From NCBI RefSeq assembly GCF_008064665.1, contig NZ_VRZA01000003.1:248001-312000 (forward strand): a stretch of DNA of 64,000 nt. Direction: 5' to 3'. The DNA is from Parahaliea maris (lineage in GTDB: Bacteria > Pseudomonadota > Gammaproteobacteria > Pseudomonadales > Halieaceae). Of this stretch, positions 53,775-63,531 are shown in pieces. Within the stretch, counting starts at the first letter, position 1, and each line of letters begins with the position of its first letter. Under the pieces are notes generated by a model. That model saw only the letters and a list, made by a program, of their open reading frames with translations. It was not told where the DNA came from and searched no databases. The position numbers were made by a program, and so were the translations under genes.

Positions 53775-54109
53775 TCCCGGGGTGTCTCGGGTTTGTCGCT
53801 GGACGGGGTTGAGGTTGGCGTAACCGGCTCGTTCAGTTCGCGCTCGACCTCCTGCCCGGCCTGGTCAACCTGCTGTTTGAATTTATCCACCTCGGCACCA
53901 ACCTGCTCGCGGGTCTGTTTGAGTTCCTGCAGCACGGCATCGTTGTGCAGCTCCTGTTCGACTTCCTGGCGGATCTCATTGAAGCTGCGCTTGACGCGGC
54001 GCAGGTACACGGCGCCGGTGCGCACCGCGCCGGGCAGGCGCTCGGGGCCGATCACCAGCAGGGCGACGGTGGCGATCAGGACCAGTTCCAGGAAACCAAT
54101 ATCGAACAC
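53771..54109 (-). CDS. tatB: Sec-independent translocase TatB
   Basis: A 112-residue protein with one N-terminal membrane helix ([21 protein letters not shown]), the TatB-type glutamate and an amphipathic helix [21 protein letters not shown] long charged coil ([20 protein letters not shown]) follows. TatB and TatC form the substrate receptor. It lies three bases after tatA. Confidence 0.95.
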   Translation of the reverse strand: MFDIGFLELVLIATVALLVIGPERLPGAVRTGAVYLRRVKRSFNEIRQEVEQELHNDAVLQELKQTREQVGAEVDKFKQQVDQAGQEVERELNEPVTPTSTPSSDKPETPRE

Positions 54110-54112
54110 GGG

Positions 54113-54343
54113 TTATTTCTCTTTGCTGTCGTCCTGCCCGGGAGTCGGGCTACCCGGGTCGGGTTCCTCGGCTTCTTTCTTTTCCGTGTTGTCCTGGTCC
54201 TCGTCCTTCAGGCTGCTGCGGAAGCCTTTCACCGCACTGCCCAGGTCGCTGCCGAGGTTGCGCAGGCGCTTGGTGCCAAACAGCATGATCACGATCGCCA
54301 GAATGATCAGCAGCTGCCAGATACTGATACCGCCAATTCCCAT
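54113..54343 (-). CDS. tatA: Sec-independent translocase TatA
   Basis: A 76-residue pore-forming component. Short membrane helix [18 protein letters not shown], hinge [19 protein letters not shown] and an acidic tail. The FGTKRLR motif is diagnostic. First gene of tatABC, 52 bases after hisE on the same strand. A direct repeat GTTCAATAC lies in that gap. Confidence 0.95.
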   Translation of the reverse strand: MGIGGISIWQLLIILAIVIMLFGTKRLRNLGSDLGSAVKGFRSSLKDEDQDNTEKKEAEEPDPGSPTPGQDDSKEK

Positions 54344-54395
54344 GTGTCTCTCCTAGAGTTTGTTCAATACGCGTTCAATACACGAAGTTTCAATA

Positions 54396-54746
54396 CTAAT
54401 CTTGTTGCGTCCGGGCCGCTTTCTCCGCCAACCCGGACAGCCCGAAGCGCTGGCGCAGGCAGGCCAGGACTTCCGTGCTGGACAGGTCCAGGTGCGACAG
54501 CATGACCAGGCTGTGGAACCAGAGGTCGGCCACTTCGCCTACCAGTTCGTCACGCTGCCTGCTACGTTCGGCATCCTTGGCTGCGAGGATAACCTCGGTG
54601 GCTTCCTCGCCGATCTTTTCCAGAATCTTGTTCAGGCCCTTGTGATGCAGGCTCGCAACATAGGACTCAGCCGGATCGGCGTTGCGGCGTTGGGCCAGGG
54701 TCGCATCCAGCTGTTGCAGTGTGTCCAGGTCAGAAGAATTGCTCAT
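54396..54746 (-). CDS. hisE: phosphoribosyl-ATP diphosphatase
   Basis: Second step of histidine synthesis, PR-ATP to PR-AMP. The 116-residue helical protein has the MazG-like metal motif [16 protein letters not shown] and [17 protein letters not shown] 54746 overlaps the hisI stop by one base. Separate from hisI, unlike the fused enterobacterial hisIE. Confidence 0.94.
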   Translation of the reverse strand: MSNSSDLDTLQQLDATLAQRRNADPAESYVASLHHKGLNKILEKIGEEATEVILAAKDAERSRQRDELVGEVADLWFHSLVMLSHLDLSSTEVLACLRQRFGLSGLAEKAARTQQD

Positions 54747-55144
54747 CAGGATTTTCCGTAGATGGCCTCGGGGTCTTGTAACACCGGGTCGGTGACCTGC
54801 CATTCGCCATTTTCCAGACGTTGGTAGAAGCAACTGCGGCGCCCGGTGTGGCAGGCAATGTCGCCCACCTGTTCGACTTTCATCAACACCGTGTCGGCGT
54901 CGCAGTCGATACGCAATTCCTTCAGCTGCTGGACATTGCCCGAGGATTCACCCTTGCGCCAGAGCGCGCCGCGGGAGCGGGACCAGTAGATGGCCCGGCC
55001 TTCTCGCACCGTCAGTTCAAGGGCTTCGCGGTTCATCCAGGCGAGCATCAATACCTCGCCGGTTTGCCAGTCCTGGGCAATGGCCGGCACCAGGCCCTGC
55101 TCGTTCCATTTCAGTGAGGCGGCTTGTGAAGAAATATCATTCAT
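54746..55144 (-). CDS. hisI: phosphoribosyl-AMP cyclohydrolase
   Basis: Third step of histidine synthesis. The 132-residue zinc enzyme has [40 protein letters not shown]. Metal-binding [11 protein letters not shown] and [10 protein letters not shown] follow. ATG 55144 gives [16 protein letters not shown] longer start is possible but is not conserved in style. It is coupled to hisE and follows ubiB on the same strand. Confidence 0.94.
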   Translation of the reverse strand: MNDISSQAASLKWNEQGLVPAIAQDWQTGEVLMLAWMNREALELTVREGRAIYWSRSRGALWRKGESSGNVQQLKELRIDCDADTVLMKVEQVGDIACHTGRRSCFYQRLENGEWQVTDPVLQDPEAIYGKS

Positions 55145-55179
55145 CGGTGTGTTCCTGTGGCCGGGCATTATGGCACAGG

Positions 55180-56838
55180 CTAGTCCGGGTTGCGCGGCCA
55201 GCCCAGGGCCAGCGCAGCCGCGGCCAGCAGCCAGCTTACCGGCGGCGCCTGGGCGATGAGCTCGCGTCCGTCGGGCCAGGCGAGCAGGGCAGCCGCACCG
55301 CAGGCCAGGGCGGCGAGGAGTTGGCGGCGATGTTTGCTGGTCTGGCGCAGTTGTTGCTGGCGCAGGGCGGCCAGCTGTTGCTGCTGACTGTCCAGTTGGC
55401 GCTCGTTGTCACGGGACTGCTGCAGGTTGTCCAGCACGGCGTCCGGCAGGGCGGGCAATTGTTCCAGCCAGGAGGGCGCGTGCCGTTGCAGCCGTTTGAG
55501 CACGGACTGGGGCGAGTAGCGTTCTGTAACCCAGCGTTCCAGGTAGGGTTGGGCTGTGTCCCACAGGTTGAGGTCGGGGTAGAGCTCGCGGCCCAGGCCC
55601 TCGATATTGAGCAGGGTCTTCTGCAACAGGACCAGCGAGGGCTGTACTTCCATATCGAAGCGGCGGGCGGTGTGGAACAGGTAGATAAGCAGCTGGCCGA
55701 AGGAAATTTCCCGCAGCGGTCGTTCGAAGACCGGTTCGCAGACAGCGCGCATGGCCGATTCGAAGTCCTGCACCCGGGTGTGGGGTGGTACCCAGCCGCA
55801 CTCCACGTGCAATTGCGCACACTCGTGGTAGTCCCGGTGGAAGATAGCGAGGAGATTGCGGGCCAGGTAGTACTGGTCCGAATCCGACAGGCTGCCAATG
55901 ATGGCGCAGTCCACGGCGATGTAGGTCGGGTCGGCGGGATCGGTGGCGTCGACGAAGATGTTGCCCGGGTGCATGTCGGCGTGAAAAAAGCTGTCGCGGA
56001 AAACCTGGGTGAAGAATATCTCCACACCGCGCTCAGCCAGCAGTTTCAGGTCGACTCCGCGGGCCCGCAGGGTCGCCATGTCGGTCACCGGAATACCGTT
56101 GATGCGCTCCATGACATAAACGTTGCGGCAGGTGAAATCCCAGTAGACCTGGGGAATGTACACCAGCGGGCTGTCCTCCCAGTTGCGCCGCAGCTGGGAG
56201 GCGTTGGCCGCCTCCCGGCCGAGATCGAGCTCGTCGAGGATGGTGATTTCGTAATCGGAGATCACCTCCACCGGGCGCAGGCGGCGGCCGTCGGGCAGGT
56301 AGCGGGCCACCAGTCGGGCCAGGGTGTACAGCAGGGCCAGGTCCTGGCGGATCACCGGCTCGATATCCGGGCGGACTACTTTGACCACCACCTCCTCGCC
56401 CGTGGTCAGGGTTGCGGCGTGAACCTGGGCGACGGAGGCCGAAGCCAGCGGCCGGGCCTCGAATTGGGCAAACAGCTCGGTGACCGGCTTGCCGAGGGCG
56501 CGTTCGATGATCGCTACCGAATGGGCCTCGTCGAAGGGCGGTACCTCGTCCTGCAGCTTGGCCAGTTCCTCGGCAATGTCCGGCGGCAACAGGTCGCGCC
56601 GGGTGGACAGCATTTGCCCGAACTTGATGAAGACAGGGCCCAGCTCCTCCAGTGCCCGGCGCAGGCGTACCCCGCGGTTTTCCTGTGGGGCCGGCCCCAG
56701 GCGCCAGGGCGACAGGCGGAAGGCCAGGCGCAGCCAGGTGGGCAGGTGATCGGCCTCAAAGAACGTATCCAGGCGGTTGCGACCGGCCACACGCATAATC
56801 CGGATCAGCCGGCGGCCACGGGAGAACGTAAAGCTCAT
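55180..56838 (-). CDS. ubiB: ubiquinone biosynthesis kinase-like protein UbiB
   Basis: An ABC1/ADCK atypical kinase-like ATPase needed for ubiquinone synthesis. The 552-residue protein has [23 protein letters not shown], the KxGQ motif. [13 protein letters not shown] replaces the P-loop with the alanine-rich form typical of the family. [15 protein letters not shown] and [12 protein letters not shown] carry the catalytic and metal residues. Two C-terminal hydrophobic helices anchor it. Overlaps ubiJ by four bases. Confidence 0.95.
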   Translation of the reverse strand: MSFTFSRGRRLIRIMRVAGRNRLDTFFEADHLPTWLRLAFRLSPWRLGPAPQENRGVRLRRALEELGPVFIKFGQMLSTRRDLLPPDIAEELAKLQDEVPPFDEAHSVAIIERALGKPVTELFAQFEARPLASASVAQVHAATLTTGEEVVVKVVRPDIEPVIRQDLALLYTLARLVARYLPDGRRLRPVEVISDYEITILDELDLGREAANASQLRRNWEDSPLVYIPQVYWDFTCRNVYVMERINGIPVTDMATLRARGVDLKLLAERGVEIFFTQVFRDSFFHADMHPGNIFVDATDPADPTYIAVDCAIIGSLSDSDQYYLARNLLAIFHRDYHECAQLHVECGWVPPHTRVQDFESAMRAVCEPVFERPLREISFGQLLIYLFHTARRFDMEVQPSLVLLQKTLLNIEGLGRELYPDLNLWDTAQPYLERWVTERYSPQSVLKRLQRHAPSWLEQLPALPDAVLDNLQQSRDNERQLDSQQQQLAALRQQQLRQTSKHRRQLLAALACGAAALLAWPDGRELIAQAPPVSWLLAAAALALGWPRNPD

Positions 56839-57467
56839 GCCTTCAGGCGCTCGATCCGGGCGCGCAGCCGGGCCAGTTTCGCCTCCACGCGTTCGCTGCG
56901 CTCCGCCAGTGCTGCCACATCGCGGTAGAAGTCCTCCAGTTCCAGTCGCGGCGGGCTGAGGCGGGCCTCCTCGTGGATGAACTCTTCGAGCTGCCGTTCA
57001 AGGCTGGCGTGGGCCATGCGGCCGTAACTGAACAGGCCGCGAAAGGCTTCGGCCAGCTGATGGCCGGCCACGTCGCCCAGGCTGTCGACCAGCGGGGCCT
57101 CCCAGTCGAGGTCCAGCCCGGCAAGGATTTTCTGGAGTTCGATGAGGGGGCCGCTGTCACCCTCCAGGGTCAGGTTGCCGTTGATCAGGGCGGCGGTGGG
57201 GTCGCTGGCGGTGGCGAGTTCTGCGAAATCGCCGGCTTCGCCACGCACCGCCGTAGTGACCTTGCCCTCCCAGTGGCCCGCCAGCTGGATACCCTCGGCC
57301 GTAGGCAGCAAAAAGGCCTGAAAGGGCGGGGTGGTGCAGTCCAGGGAAAACACGCAACCCTCCAGGCTGCCCAGCAATTCGCCGCTGCGCTGGTCCAGCG
57401 CCAGCGCGCGATTGATCCCCGTCTCCAGCGTTGCGAGGGCAGCAGTGTGCAGGGTCGGATCCGGCAT
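56835..57467 (-). CDS. ubiJ: ubiquinone biosynthesis accessory factor UbiJ
   Basis: A 210-residue SCP2-domain lipid-binding protein of the ubiquinone metabolon. An SCP2 fold (about 15-115) holds [33 protein letters not shown]. It is followed by a helical tail ending in a coiled coil ([27 protein letters not shown]). Position between ubiE and ubiB confirms the call. It overlaps ubiE by one base and ubiB by four. Confidence 0.92.
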   Translation of the reverse strand: MPDPTLHTAALATLETGINRALALDQRSGELLGSLEGCVFSLDCTTPPFQAFLLPTAEGIQLAGHWEGKVTTAVRGEAGDFAELATASDPTAALINGNLTLEGDSGPLIELQKILAGLDLDWEAPLVDSLGDVAGHQLAEAFRGLFSYGRMAHASLERQLEEFIHEEARLSPPRLELEDFYRDVAALAERSERVEAKLARLRARIERLKA

Positions 57468-58216
57468 CAGGCCTTCACGCCCCGGTGCAGGGCCACGATG
57501 CCACCCGTCAGGTTGTGGAATTCACAGCGGCTGAAGCCGGCGTCTTCCATCATCTGCTTGAGGGTTTCCTGGTCGGGGTGCATGCGAATGGATTCCGCCA
57601 GATACTGGTAACTCTCACTGTCGCCGGCCACCAGCTTGCCCATCATTGGCAGCACTTTGAAAGAGTAGTTGTCGTAGGCCTTGCCCAGCAGTTCGTTCTG
57701 CGGTTTGGAGAATTCCAGCACCAGCAGCCGGCCGCCGGGCTTGAGAACCCGTAGCATGGAGCGCAGGGCCAGGTCCTTGTCGGTCACGTTGCGCAGGCCG
57801 AAAGCGATGGTCACGCAGTCAAAGGTATCGTCGGGGAAGGGCAGGTACTGGGCGTCGGCCTGGACGAACTCGATATTGCCCTGGTTGCCGGTGTCGATGA
57901 GCTTGTCCCGGCCCACCGAGAGCATGGAGTCGTTGATGTCCGCCAGCACTACCCGGCCCTCGGGTCCGACGATACGGCTGAAGCGGGCGGCAAGATCTCC
58001 GGTGCCACCGGCAATGTCGAGAACGCTGTTGCCCTTGCGGACCCCGGACAGCTCGATGGTAAAGCGCTTCCAGATGCGGTGGATGCCACCGGACATCAGG
58101 TCGTTCATCAGGTCATAACGGGCTGCCACCGAGTGGAACACTCCCGCCACCATGCCGGCCTTGGCGTCCTTGTCCACTTCCTTGTAGCCGAAGTGGGTGG
58201 TCTGCTTGTCGCTCAT
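57467..58216 (-). CDS. ubiE: ubiquinone/menaquinone C-methyltransferase UbiE
   Basis: C-methylates demethoxyubiquinol or demethylmenaquinol. The 249-residue protein has the signatures [37 protein letters not shown] and [30 protein letters not shown] is also present. First gene of ubiE-ubiJ-ubiB, followed by hisI-hisE-tatABC on the same strand. Confidence 0.97.
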   Translation of the reverse strand: MSDKQTTHFGYKEVDKDAKAGMVAGVFHSVAARYDLMNDLMSGGIHRIWKRFTIELSGVRKGNSVLDIAGGTGDLAARFSRIVGPEGRVVLADINDSMLSVGRDKLIDTGNQGNIEFVQADAQYLPFPDDTFDCVTIAFGLRNVTDKDLALRSMLRVLKPGGRLLVLEFSKPQNELLGKAYDNYSFKVLPMMGKLVAGDSESYQYLAESIRMHPDQETLKQMMEDAGFSRCEFHNLTGGIVALHRGVKA

Positions 58217-58321
58217 GGGCCCTCCGCCCGGATGTCACTGAGCGCGCATTGTAGCGCGATGTGAGATGGCAAGGCAGGGGCGTTGCCCCACCTGAAGCAG
58301 GCGGCTATGCGGCCCTGTGTA

Positions 58322-58732
58322 TCAGGAGGGATCGAACTTCAGTACCTGCACCTCGGGGTCGCGGCTGCCGCCCTGCGCCTGCAACCGTTGCAGGTAATCC
58401 TCCCAGCGCGCGTCCTGCTCGGCGGCCAGTTGGTACAGGTAGTCCCAGCTGTAAAGGCCGGTGTCGTGGCCATCGTCGAAAATCAGCTGGATGGCGTAGT
58501 GTCCCACCGGTTTGACCCCGGTGATGTTCACCTTGAGCTTGCCGGTCTGCAGCACCTCCTGCCCCTCGCCGTGGCCGCGCACCTCCGCCGAGGGGGAGTA
58601 CACCCGCAGGTACTCGCAGGGCAGGTGGTAGCTCTCGCCGTCACCGTAGACCAGTTCGAGGGTCCGTGAACGGCGGTGGAGTTTGACGTCCCGGGGGCGG
58701 GGCGCGGCCCCGCTGGCTGGGTCACTGCTCAT
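58322..58732 (-). CDS. DUF971 (gamma-butyrobetaine hydroxylase-like N-terminal) protein
   Basis: A 136-residue protein composed of the DUF971 domain: KLHRRSRTLELVYGDGESYHLPCEYLRVYSPSAEVRGHG, then VNITGVKPVGHYAIQLIFDDGHDTGLYSWDYLY. Homologues have been tied to iron-sulfur protein maturation, but no role is shown here. It lies 33 bases after hslU, a linkage seen across gammaproteobacteria. Confidence 0.88.
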   Translation of the reverse strand: MSSDPASGAAPRPRDVKLHRRSRTLELVYGDGESYHLPCEYLRVYSPSAEVRGHGEGQEVLQTGKLKVNITGVKPVGHYAIQLIFDDGHDTGLYSWDYLYQLAAEQDARWEDYLQRLQAQGGSRDPEVQVLKFDPS

Positions 58733-58765
58733 GGGCGAATACCTTCAGGCTCGGCGCAACACTGG

Positions 58766-60094
58766 CTAGAGGATGAAGCGCGACAGGTCCTCGTCTTCCG
58801 ACAGGGCCTGCAGTTGCTGGTTGACGTAGCCGGCGTCGATCACCAACTCGTCAGTGCCGAGGCCGGCGTCAGCGGCACTGTAGGAGGCCTCTTCCAGCAG
58901 GCGCTCCATCATCGTGTGCAGGCGACGGGCGCCGATGTTCTCGGTTTTCTCGTTCACCTGCCAGGCGGTTTCCGCGATGCGACGAATGCCGTCCTCGGTA
59001 AAGCGCAGCTGCATGCCTTCGGTTTGCAGCAAGGCCTGGTACTGCTCGGTCAGGGAGGCCTTGGGTTCGGTCAGGATGCGCTCGAAATCATCCGGGCCCA
59101 GGGCTTCCAGTTCCACCCGGATCGGCAGCCGGCCCTGCAGTTCCGGGATCAGGTCCGAGGGCTTGGCCAGGTGGAAGGCGCCGGAGGCGATGAACAGGAT
59201 GTGGTCGGTCTTGATCATGCCGTGCTTGGTGCTTACGGTGGAGCCCTCGATCAGCGGCAGCAGGTCGCGCTGCACCCCTTCCCGGGAGACGTCCGCGCCG
59301 GCGCCCTCGGAGCGCTTGGCGACCTTGTCGAGCTCGTCGATAAACACGATGCCGTTCTGTTCGGCGGCCTCGATAGCCTTCTGCTTCAGGTCGTCCTCGT
59401 TCACCAGCTTGGCGGCTTCCTCGTCGGTGAGGGCCTCAAAGGCAGCCTTCACAGTCATGCGCCGGGTTTTGCTCTGCTGCTTCGACAGATTGGAGAACAT
59501 GCTCTGGAGCTGGTTGGTCATCTCCTCCATGCCCGGAGGCGCCATGATCTCCACGCCGCCGGCGGGGCCGGTGAGCTGGACATCCACTTCCTTGTCGTCG
59601 AGCTCGCCTTCGCGCAGCTTCTTGCGCAGTAGCTGGCGGGTGCTGTTGGCGTCGGTTTCACTGCGCTGGGCATCGCGGGCCGGGGGCAGCAGAATGTCGA
59701 GCACGCGCTCTTCCGCCGCTTCCTGGGCGCGGAAACGCACGCGCTCCACGGCCTGTTCGCGGTACATCTTGATCGCCATGTCCACCAGGTCGCGGACAAT
59801 GGATTCCACGTCGCGGCCCACGTAGCCCACCTCGGTGAACTTGGTGGCCTCCACCTTCACAAAAGGCGCGTTGGCGAGCTTGGCCAGGCGGCGGGCGATC
59901 TCGGTTTTACCGACCCCGGTGGGGCCGATCATGAGGATATTCTTCGGGGTAATCTCGGCGCGCAGGTCCTCCGCCAGTTGCATGCGGCGCCAGCGATTGC
60001 GCAGGGCGATGGCCACGGCGCGCTTGGCGTCCTGCTGGCCGACGATGTGGCGATCGAGTTCGGACACGATCTCCCGGGGTGTCATATTGGACAT
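58766..60094 (-). CDS. hslU: HslU ATPase of the HslVU protease
   Basis: A AAA+ unfoldase hexamer that feeds HslV. The 442-residue protein has Walker [17 protein letters not shown], the pore-loop region [19 protein letters not shown] and a helical I-domain (about 110-240). Walker B is [12 protein letters not shown]. The C-terminal sensor 2 is [16 protein letters not shown]. It ends EDLSRFIL, the tail that inserts into HslV. It follows hslV by two bases. Confidence 0.97.
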   Translation of the reverse strand: MSNMTPREIVSELDRHIVGQQDAKRAVAIALRNRWRRMQLAEDLRAEITPKNILMIGPTGVGKTEIARRLAKLANAPFVKVEATKFTEVGYVGRDVESIVRDLVDMAIKMYREQAVERVRFRAQEAAEERVLDILLPPARDAQRSETDANSTRQLLRKKLREGELDDKEVDVQLTGPAGGVEIMAPPGMEEMTNQLQSMFSNLSKQQSKTRRMTVKAAFEALTDEEAAKLVNEDDLKQKAIEAAEQNGIVFIDELDKVAKRSEGAGADVSREGVQRDLLPLIEGSTVSTKHGMIKTDHILFIASGAFHLAKPSDLIPELQGRLPIRVELEALGPDDFERILTEPKASLTEQYQALLQTEGMQLRFTEDGIRRIAETAWQVNEKTENIGARRLHTMMERLLEEASYSAADAGLGTDELVIDAGYVNQQLQALSEDEDLSRFIL

Positions 60095-60096
60095 AG

Positions 60097-60636
60097 TCAG
60101 AAGTCCAGTTGTTCGATGGTCTGGTTGTGGTTGGTGTAAATGCAGATGTCGCCGGCGATGGAGAGCCCTTTCTGGACGATCTCGCGGGCGCTTAGCTCGG
60201 TGTTGTCGAGCAGGGCGCGGGCGGCGGACTGGGCGAAGGGGCCGCCGGAGCCGATGGCGATGAGGTTGTCCTCGGGCTCGATCACATCGCCGTTACCGGT
60301 GATGATGAGCGAGGTTTCCTTGTCGGCGACGGCCAGCAAAGCTTCCAGCTGGCGCAGGGAGCGCTCGGTGCGCCAGGCCTTGGCCAGCTCCACCGCGGCC
60401 CGCACCAGGTGGCCCTGGTGTTTGTCGAGCTGGGCTTCGAACAGCTCGAACAGGGTGAAGGCGTCGGCAGTGCCGCCGGCGAAGCCTGCGAGCACTTCAT
60501 TCTTGTGCAGGCGCCGCACTTTGCGGGCGTTGCCTTTCATTACGGTGTTACCCATGGAGACCTGGCCGTCCCCGCCGATCACCACCGAGTTGCCCCGGCG
60601 GACGGAAAGGATGGTGGTTCCTCTGTACTGTTCCAC
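60097..60636 (-). CDS. hslV: HslV peptidase with short propeptide
   Basis: The proteasome-like Thr peptidase of HslVU. The 179-residue protein starts [14 protein letters not shown]. The active Thr would be Thr7, so removal of MEQYRG is needed to expose it. E. coli HslV starts directly [40 protein letters not shown] and [16 protein letters not shown] are conserved. A heat-shock promoter was not clear, because the upstream DNA is occupied by the repeat locus. Confidence 0.96.
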   Translation of the reverse strand: MEQYRGTTILSVRRGNSVVIGGDGQVSMGNTVMKGNARKVRRLHKNEVLAGFAGGTADAFTLFELFEAQLDKHQGHLVRAAVELAKAWRTERSLRQLEALLAVADKETSLIITGNGDVIEPEDNLIAIGSGGPFAQSAARALLDNTELSAREIVQKGLSIAGDICIYTNHNQTIEQLDF

Positions 60637-60750
60637 TTTGGATCTCCTTTGTGCGTCGGGGGGATATGGGGGTGGGTTGGGGCATTTTCAAGCGGTGCAG
60701 CTTTTTGGCTTGGGTGGGGGCTTCAGGGCTGGATTCGGAGCCGTGAACCC

Positions 60751-60887
60751 GCGTGCACGGCACCCGGGGGCCTTCCGGGACACGCTGTGAATACGCACCC
60801 GATAAAGCGGGGTGGGCTCTCCATGTACGCTTCTATTCGGCGTCCTGCCTCATAGAGTCCCGGAAGGCCCCCGCGCGCCGTGCACGC
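60751..60887 (+). repeat. structured palindromic repeat, copy 7 (locus 4, left)
   Basis: The 31-bp outer arms 60751-60781 and 60857-60887 match at 29 positions, the longest and best stem of the family. They resemble copy 2 (ACCCGGGG core, CCTTCCGGGAC end). On the minus strand hairpin 1 has GGC/GCC around the shortened loop AGGAC. Hairpin 2 is enlarged by about 25 bases, which form their own CACCC/GGGTG stem. Confidence 0.86.
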
Positions 60888-60961
60888 TCCCTCTGAAGTA
60901 TCCTCAGGCCCATTACGTTGTTGGGCAAAGCTTGGAATTGCGCACCGTTATAGGGTGTGAG

Positions 60962-61063
60962 CTGGGGGGATGCCTCTCCGGACCTTCAGCGGCCATGGAT
61001 GGCCGCTGAGGAGCGCGACATGGATGTCATGCTTTCAGCGTGTCCGGGGAGGCATCCCCCCAG
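60962..61063 (-). repeat. structured palindromic repeat, copy 8 (locus 4, right)
   Basis: The 22-bp arms 60962-60983 and 61042-61063 have one mismatch (CTGGGGGGATGCCT start). Hairpin 1 is CAGCGGCC/GGCCGCTG around ATGGAT (60987-61008), identical to copy 1. Hairpin 2 is GAC/GTC around ATGGAT (61020-61025). It pairs with copy 7 across a 74-base spacer that contains GCCCA/TGGGC. Confidence 0.88.
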
Positions 61064-61143
61064 ATCGCGCCCGGGCCTACGGAGTCCCGGACCAGGAGTC
61101 TTCTTGAACATCGCCGCCCAGTTCCGAGACAAATTGGAAAGCG

Positions 61144-61725
61144 TCAACCTTCGCGCTTCAACAAGAGGGTATCTATATCCTGACCAGCCGTAAGACTGCG
61201 GGCTTTCGCCATCTTGGAACGGGAGTCAAAAGGCCCGATAAACACCCGGAACCAGCGGCCGTTATCGCTGCTGGACTCCTCCACCCGTGGCTCCAGCCCC
61301 AGCAGGAGTAGTTCGGCCCGCCGCCGGTCCGCGTCTGCGCGCTGGCGGAAAGAGCCTGCCTGCAACAGGTAGATTTCCTTGCTGCTACTCGCCGTGGCGC
61401 GGGGTTGGGCCACTTCGGCCGGGTCCACATCCACGTCGATCGTCTGCTCGGGGAGCATCGTGTAGAAATCGAAACGCGGCTTGGGCGGGGTTTTGGCGGC
61501 GGGTTGAGTGCTCGCCACCGGCGCGGCCTCAGTACCTGCGTCGCCCGGTGCGGGAGGCAGGGTGACCAGATAGAGGGCAAGGGCCGCCCCCAGCCCGGTC
61601 AGTACGCCGGCGCCATACCAGCGCCAGACCCGCGGCCGTGCCGCTGTCTTGCTGCGACTCGCTGCCGGTTTGCGGGTGGCCGTCTTGCGGGTATTGCGCT
61701 TGCCGCTGGCGTAGTCCCGCGCCAC
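61144..61725 (-). CDS. SPOR-domain cell-division protein, FtsN-like
   Basis: A 193-residue bitopic protein. A basic cytosolic tail (GKRNTRKTATRKPAASRSKTAARPR) is followed by one membrane helix, WYGAGVLTGLGAALALYLVTL. A Pro/Ala-rich linker and a C-terminal SPOR domain come next (IYLLQAGSFRQRADADRRRAELLLLGLEPRVEESSSDNGRWFRVFIGPF). SPOR domains bind denuded septal peptidoglycan. Position between argS and hslV matches the pseudomonad ftsN-like gene. It starts one base after the argS stop. Confidence 0.9.
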   Translation of the reverse strand: MARDYASGKRNTRKTATRKPAASRSKTAARPRVWRWYGAGVLTGLGAALALYLVTLPPAPGDAGTEAAPVASTQPAAKTPPKPRFDFYTMLPEQTIDVDVDPAEVAQPRATASSSKEIYLLQAGSFRQRADADRRRAELLLLGLEPRVEESSSDNGRWFRVFIGPFDSRSKMAKARSLTAGQDIDTLLLKREG

Positions 61726-63411
61726 CTACATGGACTCCGGTGCCGAGACGCCCAGCAGGTCCAGACCGTTGGCGATCACCTGCCGCACCGCCATCGACAG
61801 GGCCAGGCGGGCGTCGCGCAGGGCGGTATCGTCCACCAGCACCTTGTGGGCGTTGTAGTAGGTGTGGAAATCCCCGGCCAGCTCCCGCAGGTAGGTGGCC
61901 AGGTTGTGCGGCTCGCTGTTGCGGGCGGCATTGGCGACGACCTCGGGGTACTTGTCGAGCTGCTTGAGCAGGGCTGCCTCGTGCTCTTCGGTCAGCCGCT
62001 CCAGCTGGGCCAGGCCCTCGCTGGCCTGCCACTGTCCGCCGGCTTCCTCCAGTTTGCGCAGCACACTGCACACCCGGGCGTGGGCGTACTGGATGTAGTA
62101 CACCGGGTTGTCATTGCTCTGGGACAGGGCGAGGTCGATGTCGAAGGTGATCTGGGAGCCAGGGCCCCGGGCTACCAGGAAGTAGCGGGTGGCGTCACGG
62201 CCCACTTCGTCGATCAGGTCGCGCAGGGTCACATAGCTGCCGGCGCGCTTGGACAGTTTTACCTCTTGCCCGCCGCGCATCACCATCACCATCTGGTGCA
62301 GCACGTACTCTGGCCAGCCTTCGGGGATACCCGCATCGAGGGCCTGCAGGCCGGCGCGGACCCGGGTGACGGTGCTGTGGTGGTCGGCACCCTGTTCATT
62401 GATGACGCGAGTGAAACCGCGTTGCCACTTGTTCTGGTGGTAGGCCACATCCGGCAGGAAGTAGGTGTAGCCACCCTCCCGCTTGCGCATGACCCGGTCC
62501 TTGTCATCGCCGAAGTCGGTGGTGCGCAGCCACAGGGCGCCGTCCTGCTCGTAGGTGTGACCCTTGGCAATAAGGTTCTCAACTGTCTGTTCGACGGCGC
62601 CGGAGTCGTACAGTGAGGACTCGAGGAAGTACACGTCGAAGTGCACGCCGAAGGCCTTCAGGTCGAGGTCCTGCTCCCGGCGCAGGTAGGCCACGGCGAA
62701 GTCGCGGATGGCGTTCAGGTCGTCGGCATCGGCCGCTCCGGTAACGTGGCGGTCCTCGGCGTCGATTTTCTCGGCGGCCATATAGGCAGCGGCGACGTCC
62801 TTTATATAGTCACCGCGGTAGCCATCCTCCGGCCAGCTGGCATCGTCGGGGCCGAGGCCCTTGCAGCGTGCCTGTACCGACAGGGCGAGGTTGCTGATCT
62901 GGGCGCCGGCGTCGTTGTAGTAGAACTCGCTGGAGACATCCCAACCGGTGGCGGCCAGCAGGCGGCACAGGCTGTCGCCCACGGCGGCGCCGCGGCCGTG
63001 GCCGACGTGCAGGGGGCCGGTGGGATTGGCGGAGACGAATTCCACCTGCACCTTGCGACCCTGGCCCTCGTCACTGCGGCCGAAGCTCTCACCTTGCTCC
63101 AGCACGCGCTGGACCACGGCCTGGCTGCTGGCCTGGGACAGGAAAAAGTTGATGAAGCCCGGTCCTGCCACCTCGGTGGACTGGACAAAGCCCGCATTGG
63201 GCAGGGCCTCGCAAATCAGCCCGGCCAGTTCTCGCGGGTTCTTGCCCGCCGCCTTGGCCAGGGTCAGGGCGATATTGCTCGCCAGGTCCCCGTGGCTCGG
63301 GTCGCGGGTGCGGTCGATCTGGATGTTGGGGGTGATGTCGGCGGGCAGCACGCCCTGTGCCTGCAGCGAATCCAGGGCCTGTTGGATCAGCGCGGAGAGT
63401 TCTTGCTTCAT
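61726..63411 (-). CDS. argS: arginyl-tRNA synthetase
   Basis: A class I synthetase of 561 residues. The N-terminal Add1 domain holds [20 protein letters not shown]. The HIGH motif is [25 protein letters not shown] appears as [11 protein letters not shown]. The C-terminal DALR anticodon-binding domain begins [23 protein letters not shown] 63411 gives [16 protein letters not shown]; the open frame upstream has no family similarity. Confidence 0.97.
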   Translation of the reverse strand: MKQELSALIQQALDSLQAQGVLPADITPNIQIDRTRDPSHGDLASNIALTLAKAAGKNPRELAGLICEALPNAGFVQSTEVAGPGFINFFLSQASSQAVVQRVLEQGESFGRSDEGQGRKVQVEFVSANPTGPLHVGHGRGAAVGDSLCRLLAATGWDVSSEFYYNDAGAQISNLALSVQARCKGLGPDDASWPEDGYRGDYIKDVAAAYMAAEKIDAEDRHVTGAADADDLNAIRDFAVAYLRREQDLDLKAFGVHFDVYFLESSLYDSGAVEQTVENLIAKGHTYEQDGALWLRTTDFGDDKDRVMRKREGGYTYFLPDVAYHQNKWQRGFTRVINEQGADHHSTVTRVRAGLQALDAGIPEGWPEYVLHQMVMVMRGGQEVKLSKRAGSYVTLRDLIDEVGRDATRYFLVARGPGSQITFDIDLALSQSNDNPVYYIQYAHARVCSVLRKLEEAGGQWQASEGLAQLERLTEEHEAALLKQLDKYPEVVANAARNSEPHNLATYLRELAGDFHTYYNAHKVLVDDTALRDARLALSMAVRQVIANGLDLLGVSAPESM

Positions 63412-63531
63412 CGGGAAAGGAAAATAGCCTGCTTGGTCTGTGGGAAGGGCCGTGGTGATCGGCCATGACCGCCTATTATCGCTGTATCGGCGGGGCTTGG
63501 CCACCGTGATGGGGCTTTGGCTGTTTGCGCC

